From Stutzerimonas stutzeri (lineage in GTDB: Bacteria; Pseudomonadota; Gammaproteobacteria; Pseudomonadales; Pseudomonadaceae): DNA of 64,000 nt. Both the position numbers and the translations under genes were made by a program. The first letter of the stretch is position 1. Every line of letters begins with the position of its first letter. Positions 38,517 to 48,156 of the stretch are shown piece after piece. The notes under the pieces were generated by a model that saw only the letters and a list, made by a program, of their open reading frames with translations, did no database searches and had not been told where the DNA came from. The stretch spans positions 54,701-118,700 of the forward strand of contig NZ_JYHV01000021.1 in NCBI RefSeq assembly GCF_000952685.1, read 5' to 3'.

Positions 38517-40445
38517 ATGCGCGGTCGACTCTCCAGTATCTGTTTTTGTCTGTTGTTCACTGCCGTCACCCTCGAAACCGCTCAAGCCGCCAGCCTTCAG
38601 CAGCAACGGCAGTATTACGACGAAGCCAAGCGAGCCTTGGCCAAGGGCGACAGCGGCCCGTATCGGCGCTACGCCAGCGCGCTGCGAGACTACCCGCTAG
38701 AACCTTACCTGGCTTATGACGAGCTGACGGCACGGCTGAAGTCCGCCAGCAATGACGAAGTCGAGAAGTTTCTGGCTGAGCATGGCGACTTGCCCCAGGC
38801 CAGCTGGATGAAACTGCGTTGGCTGCGATTGCTCGCCGCGCGCGGCGACTGGCGGCCCTTCGTCGCGCACTACGATCCGAAGATGAACTTCACCGAACTG
38901 GACTGCCTGTTCGGCCAATACCAGCTCGCCAGTGGACAGACGAAACAAGGTTACGAGACCGCCGAGCGGCTCTGGCTGGTTGGTAAATCACAGCACAACG
39001 CATGCGATGCGCTATTCGACCGCTGGGAAGCCGCCGGACAACTCACCGAAGAGTTACGTTGGAAGCGCACCAAACTGGCGGTCGAGAACGGTAACTACGG
39101 CCTCGCCAGTTTCCTCACCAAAAGCCTGCCGACGCTGAAAGCGCAGGGCGAACTGCTGATCGATGTCGCGCAGAAGCCGCAGATGCTTGATCAGACGGGC
39201 CGCTTCATGACGCCAACGCAGACGATGGGCGATATCGTCTCGATCGGCCTGCGCCGGCTTGCACGCAAGGATCCGGAAAAGGCCCTCCGGCTGCTTGAGA
39301 CATACGCCAGGCGCCTGTCGTTCTCAACGGACGAAAAGGTCGCGATCGCTCGCCAGATTGGTCTCACCCTGGCCAAGCGCTTCGATGCACGCGCACTGAA
39401 GGTCATGGCCGAGTACGATCCCGAGCTGCGTGACGATACCGTCAGCGAATGGCGGGCCCGCCTGTTGTTGCGCCTGGGACGCTGGGACGACGCCTACGCG
39501 CTGACCCAACGGTTTCCCGAGGAGCTCGCCAACAGCAACCGTTGGCGTTATTGGAAAGCACGCAGTCGGGAGCTGGCCAAGCCCAATGACGAACAAACCA
39601 TTCAGCTCTACCGGCCGGTCGCCAGCGAGCGCGACTTCTATGGATTCCTCTCGGCCGACCGCATCCAAGCGCCTTACAAGCTCAACCATCAGCCACTTGC
39701 GCTGGATCCAAAGTTGATTCAGAAGGTCCGTAACACCGCGGGTATCCGCCGTGCTATGGAATTCCATGCGCGTGGGCAGATCGTCGATGGGCGCCGGGAG
39801 TGGTACCACGTCAGTCGGCTGTTCAGCCGTGAAGAGCTGGTCGCGCAAGCACGGCTAGCCTACGAGATGGAATGGTACTTCCCGGCCATTCGCACCATCA
39901 GCCAGGCGAAGTATTGGGACGATCTGGACATTCGCTTCCCCATGGCCCATCGCAACAGCTTGGTGAAGGCAGCTAAAGCGCGGGAGATTCATCCAAGCTG
40001 GGTGTTCGCCATCACACGCCAGGAAAGCGCCTTCATGGCCGACGCCCGTTCGCACGTCGGAGCCACGGGACTGATGCAGTTGATGCCGGCCACCGCGAAG
40101 GAAACCGCCAGACGCTTCGGCATCCCGCTTTCATCACCGCAACAGGTGCTCAATCCCGATGTCAACATCCAGCTGGGCGCCGCCTATCTCAGTCAGATCT
40201 ACGGTCAATTCAAAGGCAACCGGGTGCTCGCCTCAGCCGCTTACAACGCTGGTCCCGGGCGGGTTCGTCAATGGTTGAAGAACGCCGAACATTTGCCGTT
40301 CGACGTCTGGGTCGAAAATATCCCGTTCGATGAAACCCGCCAGTACGTGCAGAACGTGCTGACCTACTCGGTGATCTACGGACAGAAGCTCAACGCACCA
40401 CAGCCCCTGGTCGAGTGGCACGAGCGCTATTTCGAAGGGCAGTGA
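38517..40445 (+). CDS. slt: soluble lytic murein transglycosylase (Slt70)
   Basis: This 642-residue periplasmic enzyme cleaves peptidoglycan to 1,6-anhydro-muropeptides. It has a signal peptide (first 23 or so residues, ending QAA), the helical superhelix U/L-domains (about 30-455) and the C-terminal catalytic domain with the glutamate in TRQESAF (about 505) followed by GLMQLMPATA, and AAYNAGPGRV. The length is that of the Slt70 family. It is divergent from uup over 269 bases. Confidence 0.94.
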   Translation: MRGRLSSICFCLLFTAVTLETAQAASLQQQRQYYDEAKRALAKGDSGPYRRYASALRDYPLEPYLAYDELTARLKSASNDEVEKFLAEHGDLPQASWMKLRWLRLLAARGDWRPFVAHYDPKMNFTELDCLFGQYQLASGQTKQGYETAERLWLVGKSQHNACDALFDRWEAAGQLTEELRWKRTKLAVENGNYGLASFLTKSLPTLKAQGELLIDVAQKPQMLDQTGRFMTPTQTMGDIVSIGLRRLARKDPEKALRLLETYARRLSFSTDEKVAIARQIGLTLAKRFDARALKVMAEYDPELRDDTVSEWRARLLLRLGRWDDAYALTQRFPEELANSNRWRYWKARSRELAKPNDEQTIQLYRPVASERDFYGFLSADRIQAPYKLNHQPLALDPKLIQKVRNTAGIRRAMEFHARGQIVDGRREWYHVSRLFSREELVAQARLAYEMEWYFPAIRTISQAKYWDDLDIRFPMAHRNSLVKAAKAREIHPSWVFAITRQESAFMADARSHVGATGLMQLMPATAKETARRFGIPLSSPQQVLNPDVNIQLGAAYLSQIYGQFKGNRVLASAAYNAGPGRVRQWLKNAEHLPFDVWVENIPFDETRQYVQNVLTYSVIYGQKLNAPQPLVEWHERYFEGQ

Positions 40446-40472
40446 TGGCGATGGCAGGCCTTAAAAATGCCG

Positions 40473-40505
40473 GCCGCACGATGGGGACGCACCCCATTCT
40501 GCGGC
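40473..40505. terminator. bidirectional terminator slt / MOSC
   Basis: This long stem has GCCGCA and TGCGGC outside, a 2x2 mismatch, then ATGGGG and CCCCAT around ACGCA. On the minus strand it is followed by CGGCATTTTT, a fair T-tract for the MOSC gene; on the plus strand a TTTT comes 8 bases later. It lies between convergent slt and the MOSC gene. Confidence 0.7.
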
Positions 40506-40527
40506 GCTGCGGTTTTGCTATCCGAAC

Positions 40528-41331
40528 CTATTCGAGCACTTGCACAGGCATGCCCACCTTCAGCACGCCAGTGCCCTCGGCGATGAGGTTCTGTCCGAAA
40601 AACACCCCGCCATCCCCCTTTCGGTAGTTCATCAGCGTAGCCAGTGGCTCACGGGTCGGGCTCTTCTCACCGTTGAGCGGATCAATGGTCGGGATGATGC
40701 AGCGCGAACACGGCTTGACTACGCGAAACTCCATATCGCCAATACGAATGCGCCGCCAGCCGTCCTCGGCGTAGGGGGCCGAGTCGGCGATCAGCAGATT
40801 CGGCCGAAACCGTCGCACGTCGAGCAGTTGTCCCACCCGTGCAGAAAGATCGTCAAGTGATCGCTGGCCGATCAGTAGGAAGGGAAAGCCATCGCTGAAT
40901 CCGGTCAGCTCGCCAGGTCGGGCATAGTCCTGGTCGATCTGGATGCCCAGCGCGTTTGGCAGATGCACCAGCCGGCACGGGCGTTCGAGCAAGCGCGTCA
41001 GCCAGGCCGCCGCGGCATCACCGGCATCAGGTGCCCGCAGGGTCTCGCGCCAGATCAGCACGCCGCGCATCATGCTGTCCGGGCCAGGCACTGGTACCCG
41101 CAGCGTCTCCATGCCGGGGGCGCACATCAATAGCGCCGTTTCGCCCTGCCAGCGCGCGGTCAGCAATGCCATCTGCGGCAGTATTCGCTGTGTCAGGAAT
41201 TTTCCAGTCGCCGCATCCACCACCATCCAGCGGCGGTCGCCGCTCAGACCGAGCTCGTCGCATCGCCCCTCCTCAAGCAACTCAGCGGAACCGGACTTGA
41301 GCGGAAAACGGTACAACGAGGAAAGGTGCAT
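40528..41331 (-). CDS. MOSC-domain protein
   Basis: This 267-residue protein has the MOSC N-terminal beta-barrel (residues 1-110, LYRFPLKSG) and a MOSC domain (about 125-260) with the conserved cysteine region KPCSRCIIPTID. MOSC proteins bind molybdenum cofactor sulfur or reduce N-hydroxylated compounds (YcbX, mARC type). No 2Fe-2S domain follows, unlike YcbX. The gene lies 26 bases downstream of cheV in the same direction, without an evident functional link. Confidence 0.88.
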   Translation of the reverse strand: MHLSSLYRFPLKSGSAELLEEGRCDELGLSGDRRWMVVDAATGKFLTQRILPQMALLTARWQGETALLMCAPGMETLRVPVPGPDSMMRGVLIWRETLRAPDAGDAAAAWLTRLLERPCRLVHLPNALGIQIDQDYARPGELTGFSDGFPFLLIGQRSLDDLSARVGQLLDVRRFRPNLLIADSAPYAEDGWRRIRIGDMEFRVVKPCSRCIIPTIDPLNGEKSPTREPLATLMNYRKGDGGVFFGQNLIAEGTGVLKVGMPVQVLE

Positions 41332-41357
41332 GCGGGTGCCTCGATCAGATGGACGGG

Positions 41358-42290
41358 TCAGCGAGTTTCGTCCAGCAACAGGCGTTCTCGGACGACATCC
41401 ACCAGTTTCTCCGGCTGGAACTTGGAAAGGAAGTTGTCACAGCCGACTTTCTGCACCATCGCCAGGTTGAAATTTCCGGAAAGGGACGTATGCAGCACCA
41501 CATACAGATCACGCAGACGCGGATCGTTACGGATTTCAGTAGTGAGCCGGTAGCCGTCCATCTCCGGCATTTCAGCATCGGTGAACACCATCAGCAGGCG
41601 ATCGGTGAGCACTTCTCCCGCATCGGCCCACGCCTTGAGCCGGTTCAGCCCTTTCATGCCGTCGCTGGCGGCATGTACGGTGATGCCGAGCTGGCTGAGG
41701 GTCTCGCGCAGCTGCGCCAGTGCGACGGTTGAGTCATCGACACAAAGCACTTCACGCCCCCTGGCGCGCTCGAGCAACGGATCGGTTAGACGTTCGGGCG
41801 CGATGCTGGTGTTGTACGGGACGATTTCGGCCAGCACCTTTTCCACGTCGATGACCTCGACGAGCTTATCGTCGACCTTGGTGATCGCCGTGAGGTAATG
41901 CTGGCGTCCCGCCGTGGTCGGTGGCGGCAACACTTCCTCCCAGTTGAGGTTGAGGATGCGGTCCACGCCACCGACTAGAAACGCCTGAATCGAGCGGTTG
42001 TACTCGGTCACGATGATGGTGCTGCGCTCATCCGGCACCAGTGGGCGCAGCCCGATGGCACGCGATAGATCGATCACCGGGAGCGTCTGGCCACGCAGAT
42101 TGACGACGCCGCAGACCGAGCCGTGCCGGTGTGGCATCAGCGTCATCTTCGGCAGTTGCACCACCTCCTGGACCTTGAACACGTTGATCGCGAATTGCTG
42201 GCGACCCGAGAGCCGGAACATGAGGATTTCCAGACGATTTTGCCCCACCAACCGGGTGCGTTGATCGACTGACTCTAGAATGCCGGCCAT
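41358..42290 (-). CDS. cheV: chemotaxis coupling protein CheV
   Basis: This 310-residue protein has an N-terminal CheW-like domain (about residues 20-160) and a C-terminal receiver domain (about 175-305) with the acidic DD pair (CVDDST), the phospho-acceptor aspartate (FTDAEMPEMDG) and the lysine (KFQPEKL). CheV couples chemoreceptors to CheA and adapts by receiver phosphorylation. The ATG at 42290 is taken; the longer frame to 42338 adds 16 unlikely residues. Other chemotaxis genes are not in the window. Confidence 0.93.
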   Translation of the reverse strand: MAGILESVDQRTRLVGQNRLEILMFRLSGRQQFAINVFKVQEVVQLPKMTLMPHRHGSVCGVVNLRGQTLPVIDLSRAIGLRPLVPDERSTIIVTEYNRSIQAFLVGGVDRILNLNWEEVLPPPTTAGRQHYLTAITKVDDKLVEVIDVEKVLAEIVPYNTSIAPERLTDPLLERARGREVLCVDDSTVALAQLRETLSQLGITVHAASDGMKGLNRLKAWADAGEVLTDRLLMVFTDAEMPEMDGYRLTTEIRNDPRLRDLYVVLHTSLSGNFNLAMVQKVGCDNFLSKFQPEKLVDVVRERLLLDETR

Positions 42291-42424
42291 TATGCGGGCT
42301 CCTTGCGAATAAGGGATGTAACAAGCTATCGGCCGCAAAGCTTCGCGCTTTATTATCGGAACAAGTATTTTATCGGCCCGCAGCGAGCCACCTGATTGAT
42401 CAGCCGGTAGTGGGTACGCCGCGG

Positions 42425-43354
42425 TCAGGCGGGCTCGCCATCAGCTCGAGGCAGTGGCTCATCCCGCAGTAACGGGCTGCCGTCGGGAAGATGCAGTCGC
42501 AACGCCCTACGCTTCACCGAGAAGCGCATACGCTTCGCTGCAAAGGGTTCACCATCAAGGTTGATGTCGATCTCATCCGGCGCTTCAACCTCGATCCATG
42601 GCACGCGCGCGGTTACTGAAACGGTATCGATTCCCAGCAGCCCACCGCTCAACAGCGTACCCAAGGTGCCTACCGTATCGGCAGGCGCCGGGACGATGCA
42701 GATATCGAACAGGCCATCATCGATCGAAGCCTGCGGACACAGCTGTTGCCCACCCCCAGACTGACGACCGTTGCCGATACCCAGTGCTAGAAAGTCGCCT
42801 TCCCAGGCGAAGTCAGGTCCAACAAAGCGCCCCCAGGCAGCGCGCAGTTCACTGAAGCGCGACAAGCCGGTCAACAGATATGCGCTGCCCCCCAGCACCC
42901 GCTTCAGCTCTTCGGAAGTCGTAGCAGTGACCTTGGAACCGAAGCCACCGGTGGCCATGTTGAGGAAGGTTTCACCGTTCATTTCTCCGACATCGACCCT
43001 CACCGGCTCGCGATTGAGCAAGGTCAGCGCCTCGAAGGGCGTCAGCGGAATCTCGGCGGCTTGGGCGAAATCATTAGCAGTACCCAACGGCACTATCGCT
43101 AGGCTGGCATCCGAACCACTTTCGAGCAAAGCCTGGGTCATTTCCCGCGCGGTCCCGTCTCCACCTCCAGCGATCAGTGTTCGGTATCCCGCGGCGAGCG
43201 CTTCCTGCACCAGGCGTGCGGTATCACCGGCTTCCCAGGTCACCCGTACGGCCAGTTCGTTTCCCAATTGACGCCATTCGTTGACTGCGGCACGCAGCTC
43301 GTCGTTGAGCGCCTGTTTCCCGTGAAGAACAAGTAACGCCTTGGGTTCATTCAT
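42425..43354 (-). CDS. yegS: YegS/DAGK-family lipid kinase
   Basis: This 309-residue soluble lipid kinase has the nucleotide-binding GGGDGT loop near residues 62-67 and the PLGTANDFA stretch that follows, both family hallmarks; the C-terminal beta-sandwich domain ends with a short acidic tail. YegS phosphorylates phosphatidylglycerol in vitro. The start at 43354 has GGAA upstream; a longer frame to 43384 adds 10 residues. It is divergent from the EPS cluster. Confidence 0.88.
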   Translation of the reverse strand: MNEPKALLVLHGKQALNDELRAAVNEWRQLGNELAVRVTWEAGDTARLVQEALAAGYRTLIAGGGDGTAREMTQALLESGSDASLAIVPLGTANDFAQAAEIPLTPFEALTLLNREPVRVDVGEMNGETFLNMATGGFGSKVTATTSEELKRVLGGSAYLLTGLSRFSELRAAWGRFVGPDFAWEGDFLALGIGNGRQSGGGQQLCPQASIDDGLFDICIVPAPADTVGTLGTLLSGGLLGIDTVSVTARVPWIEVEAPDEIDINLDGEPFAAKRMRFSVKRRALRLHLPDGSPLLRDEPLPRADGEPA

Positions 43355-43724
43355 TTCCAATAACTTCCATTCGGTAATCGGCAAATAGGACCTGCTGCGG
43401 CACCAGAAAGTTGTGAGTCTGGGACCAACCGCGACTTAAGCCCATCGACACATCGCGTTGACCATCGGTCAGGAGACCGCACCCGAAAACGCTCGGTGCG
43501 GAACCAGCCCTTGCTCATAACCTTTAAATATCAGCCCTTTAGCAGCGAATTTAATCCTCACGACTGACTAAGCACTTTGCACCCTGACGGTGAACTCATT
43601 TCCTGGAAGGCGGTCGGAGCAGGTGTCCAGGTGAAGGTTGCGATAGCGGCCTGCCATCAGAACCGCGGATCGCGGCGATCAAAACGAGTATTGAGCTAGC
43701 AATAGCCGTAGGAAGGAGCCTTGT
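43355..43724. other. 370-base promoter region of the EPS cluster
   Basis: This gap is divergent between yegS and the first EPS gene and contains no convincing ORF. It holds a 12-base ops-like motif at 43639-43650, listed separately, and a strong ribosome site (AGGAAGGAG) for the sugar transferase gene at its end. I could not fix -35/-10 boxes with confidence. Confidence 0.5.
43639..43650 (+). promoter_or_regulatory. ops-like motif upstream of EPS operon
   Basis: TGCGATAGCGGC resembles the RfaH-recruiting ops element (GGCGGTAGCGT-like) and differs by one base from TGCGGTAGCGGC at 55256, the leader of the Wza gene. It lies 75 bases upstream of the first EPS gene. Function is inferred only from similarity and double occurrence. 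Confidence 0.35.
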
Positions 43725-45161
43725 ATGCGCTTACAGTCCGTTGGAACCCTTGAGTACGCCCACCCCAGTTTTGTTGATTATTTCCTTGCCAGCGTTCGCT
43801 TGATTCACGGACTGACCGCTGTTTTGCCGGGCGTCCTGCTGTTGCTTTTTCTGCCGCTCGAACTGCCGGCGGGCGGTGGTACTTTCAGTACCTTTCTGAT
43901 GTTTTTCGGCGTCATCAGCGTAGTCATTTTCCAGTCGGTTGGTATCTATAGCGAAGAAGTGTTCAGCACACTGCTGCGCTTCCGCACCATGTTGGTGGCC
44001 TGGGCTGCTGCGTTCAGCCTGTTGATCTTCATGCACCAGGGGCTGGGCATGTTCAGCTACCTGGAAGCCAAGCACCTGACTTTCTGGTTCATTGCCAGCG
44101 GCGTCCTGTTCGGCGCCGAGCGATTGATGATGCTTGCACTGTTCCGTCGCCTGATGGCCAAAGGTGTATACCTGCAAAATGCGGTGATCCTCGGCGGCAC
44201 CGATAACGGCCTGCGCGTTGCCGAGTATCTAGCCCATCACCGCGACATCCGCACCGGCGTACTCGGTTTTATTGATGACCGCCTGGAGCGCCTGCCCAAA
44301 ACGCTGGCCGACCTCCCACTGCTGGGCAATACGCGCGATCTGGAACAAATGATCCGCGAAGAAAAAGTCACCCAGGTTCTAGTCGCCCTGCCCTGGTTCG
44401 CCGACAGCCGCATCGGCCAAGTGATCAATGAACTGCGCAAGCTGCCGGTCAACGTGCTGCTGGTCCCGGACATGGTCGCCTTCCGTCACGCCAACAAGCG
44501 CATCACCGAAGTCGGCGGGCTGCCGACGCTGATCGCTTCCGATCTGCCGCTGCGCGGCTGGTCGCCAATGTTCAAGCGCATCGAGGACATCATCCTCTCC
44601 AGCCTGGCTCTGCTGGCCGCCGCGCCCGTGATGCTGTTGCTGGCCCTGGCGATCAAACTGGACTCGCCCGGCCCGGTACTGTTCAAGCAGAAGCGCTACG
44701 GCTACAACAACCGGCTGATCGAGGTGTTCAAGTTCCGCTCGATGTACCACGCCAAGTCGGATGCCAATGCCGAGCGCCAGACCACCCGTGATGACGACCG
44801 CATCACCCGTGTAGGTCGCTTCATTCGCAAAACCAGCCTTGACGAGCTGCCCCAGCTGCTCAACGTCTTCCTCGGCAGCATGTCCATGGTTGGCCCGCGC
44901 CCTCATGCAACCGCGACCAAAGCCGCGGGCGTGCTGTTCGAAGACGCCGTCTCGGAATACTCCGCGCGCCATCGCGTCAAGCCCGGCATCACCGGCTGGG
45001 CACAGATCAATGGCTATCGTGGCGAAACCGACACCCTCGAAAAGATCGAAAAGCGCGTCGAGTTCGATCTGGACTACATCGAGCGCTGGTCGGTCTGGTT
45101 CGACATCTACATCCTCGCCCGGACCATTCCCGCCTTGCTATTCAATAGGGACGTCTACTGA
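43725..45161 (+). CDS. undecaprenyl-phosphate glucose-1-P transferase-like initiator (WcaJ/PslA-like)
   Basis: This 478-residue polyprenyl glycosylphosphotransferase puts the first sugar phosphate on undecaprenyl phosphate in the inner membrane. Four N-terminal membrane helices (about residues 22-140), a Rossmann-like middle domain (145-265), a fifth helix (about 290-312) and the sugar transferase domain follow in order, with [18 protein letters not shown] and MVGPRPH motifs. The full length shows a WcaJ/PslA-type enzyme rather than a short one. It opens the EPS cluster with a very good ribosome site. The sugar is probably glucose, by family. Confidence 0.9.
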   Translation: MRLQSVGTLEYAHPSFVDYFLASVRLIHGLTAVLPGVLLLLFLPLELPAGGGTFSTFLMFFGVISVVIFQSVGIYSEEVFSTLLRFRTMLVAWAAAFSLLIFMHQGLGMFSYLEAKHLTFWFIASGVLFGAERLMMLALFRRLMAKGVYLQNAVILGGTDNGLRVAEYLAHHRDIRTGVLGFIDDRLERLPKTLADLPLLGNTRDLEQMIREEKVTQVLVALPWFADSRIGQVINELRKLPVNVLLVPDMVAFRHANKRITEVGGLPTLIASDLPLRGWSPMFKRIEDIILSSLALLAAAPVMLLLALAIKLDSPGPVLFKQKRYGYNNRLIEVFKFRSMYHAKSDANAERQTTRDDDRITRVGRFIRKTSLDELPQLLNVFLGSMSMVGPRPHATATKAAGVLFEDAVSEYSARHRVKPGITGWAQINGYRGETDTLEKIEKRVEFDLDYIERWSVWFDIYILARTIPALLFNRDVY

Positions 45162-45236
45162 CTGCAGCACGCATTGACCGGCCCCATCAAGGCGATACGC
45201 CACTTCATGCGCGAGCGCAGCAGGAAGATTGAACTA

Positions 45237-45314
45237 ATGAAGCGAGCAAATATCAGATTTGCGTTCTGCTACACGCATGCCCATCCGTCCAGGAATTCGG
45301 GGCTGAGAGGCTAA
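45237..45314 (+). CDS. candidate 25-residue leader ORF
   Basis: A short frame (MKRANIRFAFCYTHAHPSRN and 5 more residues) has AGGAAG nine bases upstream and ends 5 bases before the phosphatase start. It is basic and aromatic-rich. It may be a translated leader coupling expression between the initiator and phosphatase genes, or chance. There is no comparative evidence. Confidence 0.25.
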   Translation: MKRANIRFAFCYTHAHPSRNSGLRG

Positions 45315-45319
45315 GCGAG

Positions 45320-45757
45320 ATGTTCCAGAACATATTGATCGTCTGTGTCGGCAACATCTGCAGAAGCCCGGCGGCCGAAGCGTTGCTGGCGCATAGGCTC
45401 CAGGGTAAAGGCCTGACAATTAGCTCGGCAGGCATAGGTGCACTAGTAGGCAATCCAATGGACAAGACCGCACATGAGGTGCTTGCCGACCACGGCCTGG
45501 AACACAGGTCCCACCGTGCTCGGCAGGTCGATAGCGAGATGCTGCACCAGGCCGACCTGATCCTCACCATGGAGCACAGTCACGTCCAGCACATCCGCCA
45601 GATAGCCCCCGAAGTACATGGCAAGACCTTTCTGATGGGTAAATGGCTAGACAACATGGAAATCCCCGATCCCTTTCGTCAATCCAAGCCCGCATTCGAA
45701 CATGTCCACAGCCTTCTGACGCAGTCCGTCGAGAGCTGGCTTCCTTACCTGAAATAA
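45320..45757 (+). CDS. wzb: low-molecular-weight protein tyrosine phosphatase (Wzb-like)
   Basis: This 145-residue phosphatase has the signature C-x5-R loop CVGNICRS, with the nucleophile C9 and R15, and the acid aspartate in PDPFRQS near residue 115. It removes phosphate from the tyrosine tail of the Wzc-type kinase encoded just downstream (15-base gap), cycling the kinase during polymer assembly. The order phosphatase-kinase is classic for Wzy-dependent systems. Confidence 0.93.
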   Translation: MFQNILIVCVGNICRSPAAEALLAHRLQGKGLTISSAGIGALVGNPMDKTAHEVLADHGLEHRSHRARQVDSEMLHQADLILTMEHSHVQHIRQIAPEVHGKTFLMGKWLDNMEIPDPFRQSKPAFEHVHSLLTQSVESWLPYLK

Positions 45758-45772
45758 GAAGAAGGAACTTCA

Positions 45773-47983
45773 ATGACCACCATGCCCCGCCCCATCTACG
45801 AAACCAAAGAGGACAAGGACATTGACCTGGCCCACCTCTTTGACACGCTCATCAATAATCGGGCCTTGATCCTCACCATCACAGGCTTCTTCGCGGCACT
45901 AGGTGTCGCCTACGCATTGCTCGCCACGCCGGTGTATCTGGCCAGCGCGATGATTCAGATCGAGCCGAAGAATGGCTTGCCCAGCCTCACCGATGTGGTG
46001 GGCAACGCACCGGCAGTCTCCCCGGCACAGACCGAAATCGCACTGCTCAAGTCGCGCTCCGTTGTGGGCGGCGCGGTGGAGGCGCTCAACCTCGACATCA
46101 ACATCGAGCCGCATTACTTCCCCCTGATCGGCGGGTTCGTGTATCGCCGCTTCGAGCCGACTGAAGAAGGCGAGCTGGGTTGGTACCCGGACGGTTTCGA
46201 GTCCTACGCCTGGGGCGGTGAATCGCTGCGTGTCACTCAGCTGATCGTGCCGGACAAGATGCATGGCGAAGAGTTGACACTGGAAGCCGCTGAGAATAAT
46301 GGCTTCATTCTGCGCGACCCCGACGACGAAGTGGTCGCTCAGGGTGTGGTTGGCGAACCGGTCGAAACGCCGGATTACGGAATTACCGTCGCCGAGCTCA
46401 ACGCGCGGCCAGGTACCACCTTCACGGTGATCAAGAACCGCACCTACGCCACCACCGAGGACTACCAGAATCGCCTCTCCGCTGGCGAGCTCGGCAAGCA
46501 GTCCGGCATCGTCAATGTGACCCTGGAAGGCACCGATCCGGACAAGGCCATTCAGGTGTTGGAGGAAGTGGCGCAGCGCTATGTGGACCAGAACGTCGCA
46601 CGCAACGCCGCCGAAGCGACCCAGAGCTTGGAATTCCTCAGCGAACAGGTACCGGAAGTTCGCAAGAAGCTCGATGCCGCCCAAACAGCGCTGAACAAGT
46701 ACCAGACCGGCAACCGTTCGGTAGACATCTCGGCCGAAACCCAATCGGTACTGGATCGCATCGTCGATCTGGAAAAGCAGATTTCCGAGCAGAACCTCAA
46801 GCGTACCGAGATGGAACGCCGCTTTACCCGTCAGCATCCGAACTTCCAGGCGCTGATGAATCAGATCAATCAGCTACAGATGCAGAAGGCCGAGCTGGAG
46901 AAACAGATCGGCACCCTCCCCTCGACCCAGCAGGAACTGCTACGCCTGACCCGTGATGTGGAAGTGTCGTCCGAAACCTATTCGATGCTGCTGAACAAGA
47001 CTCAGGAGCTGGACATTATCCGTGCCGGTACCGTGGGCAACGTGCACATCATTGACCACGCGGCAGCCGACATCGATCAGCCCGTCAAGCCGAACAAGCC
47101 ACTGATCGTCATTGCAGCCATCCTCCTCGGAGGCCTTCTCGCAGTCGCCTTCGTTTATGTTCGCGAGGCGCTCAAGCGCGGCGTGGAGAATCCAGAAGAG
47201 ATCGAGCGAGTCGGCATTCCGGTGTACGCCGCAATCCCGTTCAGCGAGAAGCAGGGCGCGCTGGAAAAACGTTTGGCCAACTTCAAGCGGGACAAAAGCA
47301 GTGCTTCTTATCTGCTGACCATCAACGATCCGGCGGATCTGGCGACCGAAGCCATGCGCAGCCTGCGCACCAGCTTGCACTTCGCCATGATCGAGGCCAA
47401 GAACAATATCCTGATGATCACCGGCCCCAGTCCAGCCGTCGGTAAGTCGTTCGTCACCAGCAACCTGGCGGCGGTAATCGCGCAATCCGGCAAAAAAGTG
47501 CTGCTGGTCGACGCCGACATGCGCAAGGGGTATCTGCACAAAGTCATGCGTTGCCAGGGTGAGAAAGGGCTTTCGGACATCCTGTCCGGGCGCATCACGC
47601 TGTTCGACGCCATCCAGAAGACCCAGCTCAACAACTTGCACGTGATTGCTCACGGCCAGTTGCCACCCAACCCGTCCGAGCTGCTGATGCACGAGAACTT
47701 CTCTCGCTTCGTCAAAGAAATCAGCACGATGTACGACATGGTGATCTTCGACACGCCGCCGATCCTCGCAGTCACCGATGCCGCCCTGGTCGGCAGCCAG
47801 GCTGGCACCACGCTGATGGTTACCCGCTACGGCCTGAACGGCGTCAAGGAGATCGAGGTCGCCAAGCGCCGCCTCGAGCAGAACGGGCTTCTGGTCAAAG
47901 GCGTGATCTTCAATGCCGTGATTCGCAAGGCGTCGAATTACAGCGAGTACGGCTACTACCAGTACGACTATCAGAGCAAGTGA
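45773..47983 (+). CDS. wzc: polysaccharide co-polymerase / BY-kinase (Wzc-like)
   Basis: This 736-residue inner-membrane protein has a Wzz-type chain-length domain with two membrane helices (about residues 32-52 and 440-462), a long periplasmic coiled coil between them, and a cytosolic BY-kinase domain with Walker A SPAVGKSF near 547 and Walker A' VLLVDADMRKG near 575. The C-terminus is a tyrosine cluster (YSEYGYYQYDYQ), the autophosphorylation site. It sets chain length and drives export with the Wza lipoprotein, here encoded 7 kb away. The start has GAAGGA upstream. Confidence 0.93.
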   Translation: MTTMPRPIYETKEDKDIDLAHLFDTLINNRALILTITGFFAALGVAYALLATPVYLASAMIQIEPKNGLPSLTDVVGNAPAVSPAQTEIALLKSRSVVGGAVEALNLDINIEPHYFPLIGGFVYRRFEPTEEGELGWYPDGFESYAWGGESLRVTQLIVPDKMHGEELTLEAAENNGFILRDPDDEVVAQGVVGEPVETPDYGITVAELNARPGTTFTVIKNRTYATTEDYQNRLSAGELGKQSGIVNVTLEGTDPDKAIQVLEEVAQRYVDQNVARNAAEATQSLEFLSEQVPEVRKKLDAAQTALNKYQTGNRSVDISAETQSVLDRIVDLEKQISEQNLKRTEMERRFTRQHPNFQALMNQINQLQMQKAELEKQIGTLPSTQQELLRLTRDVEVSSETYSMLLNKTQELDIIRAGTVGNVHIIDHAAADIDQPVKPNKPLIVIAAILLGGLLAVAFVYVREALKRGVENPEEIERVGIPVYAAIPFSEKQGALEKRLANFKRDKSSASYLLTINDPADLATEAMRSLRTSLHFAMIEAKNNILMITGPSPAVGKSFVTSNLAAVIAQSGKKVLLVDADMRKGYLHKVMRCQGEKGLSDILSGRITLFDAIQKTQLNNLHVIAHGQLPPNPSELLMHENFSRFVKEISTMYDMVIFDTPPILAVTDAALVGSQAGTTLMVTRYGLNGVKEIEVAKRRLEQNGLLVKGVIFNAVIRKASNYSEYGYYQYDYQSK

Positions 47984-47989
47984 GTGTAC

Positions 47990-48010
47990 CCGGCATGTAC
48001 CGCATGCCGG
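47990..48010 (+). other. hairpin right after wzc
   Basis: CCGGCATG and CATGCCGG form a perfect 8-base stem around TACCG, 6 bases after the wzc stop. There is no T-tract. It is an RNA-stability, processing or attenuator element by position. Confidence 0.45.
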
Positions 48011-48062
48011 CCTCACGAACAACAGCTTTTGCCACTCGTTGCTCCGCATCGACTACTCGTTC

Positions 48063-48090
48063 CCGTTCGCTCGCATTCGTTAGCGAACGG
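48063..48090 (+). other. second hairpin before GH5 gene
   Basis: CCGTTCGCT and AGCGAACGG form a perfect 9-base stem with a 10-base loop, about 65 bases upstream of the GH5 start. No T-tract follows. Together with the hairpin at 47990 it fills the wzc-GH5 gap with structure and may set a lower level for the glycosidase. Confidence 0.45.
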
Positions 48091-48156
48091 TGCACGCAGG
48101 TTGCGCAGTCAATGCCAGCCCTGTTGCAGATAGTTCAATTGGAGATCAAGGTAAAT

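Noticed and set aside
42337-42351. AAAGC/GCTTT hairpin between yegS and cheV as a terminator
   Set aside because: It has only five base pairs and no T-tract in the direction of transcription.
46940-48049. 369-codon reverse frame opposite wzc
   Set aside because: It is a shadow of the Wzc kinase domain with no ribosome site or family resemblance.
48090-48104. Sigma-54-like sequence GTGCACG-N4-TTGC before the GH5 gene
   Set aside because: One of the two near-invariant -24 G residues is missing, and no enhancer-like element or other sigma-54 site is seen in the cluster.
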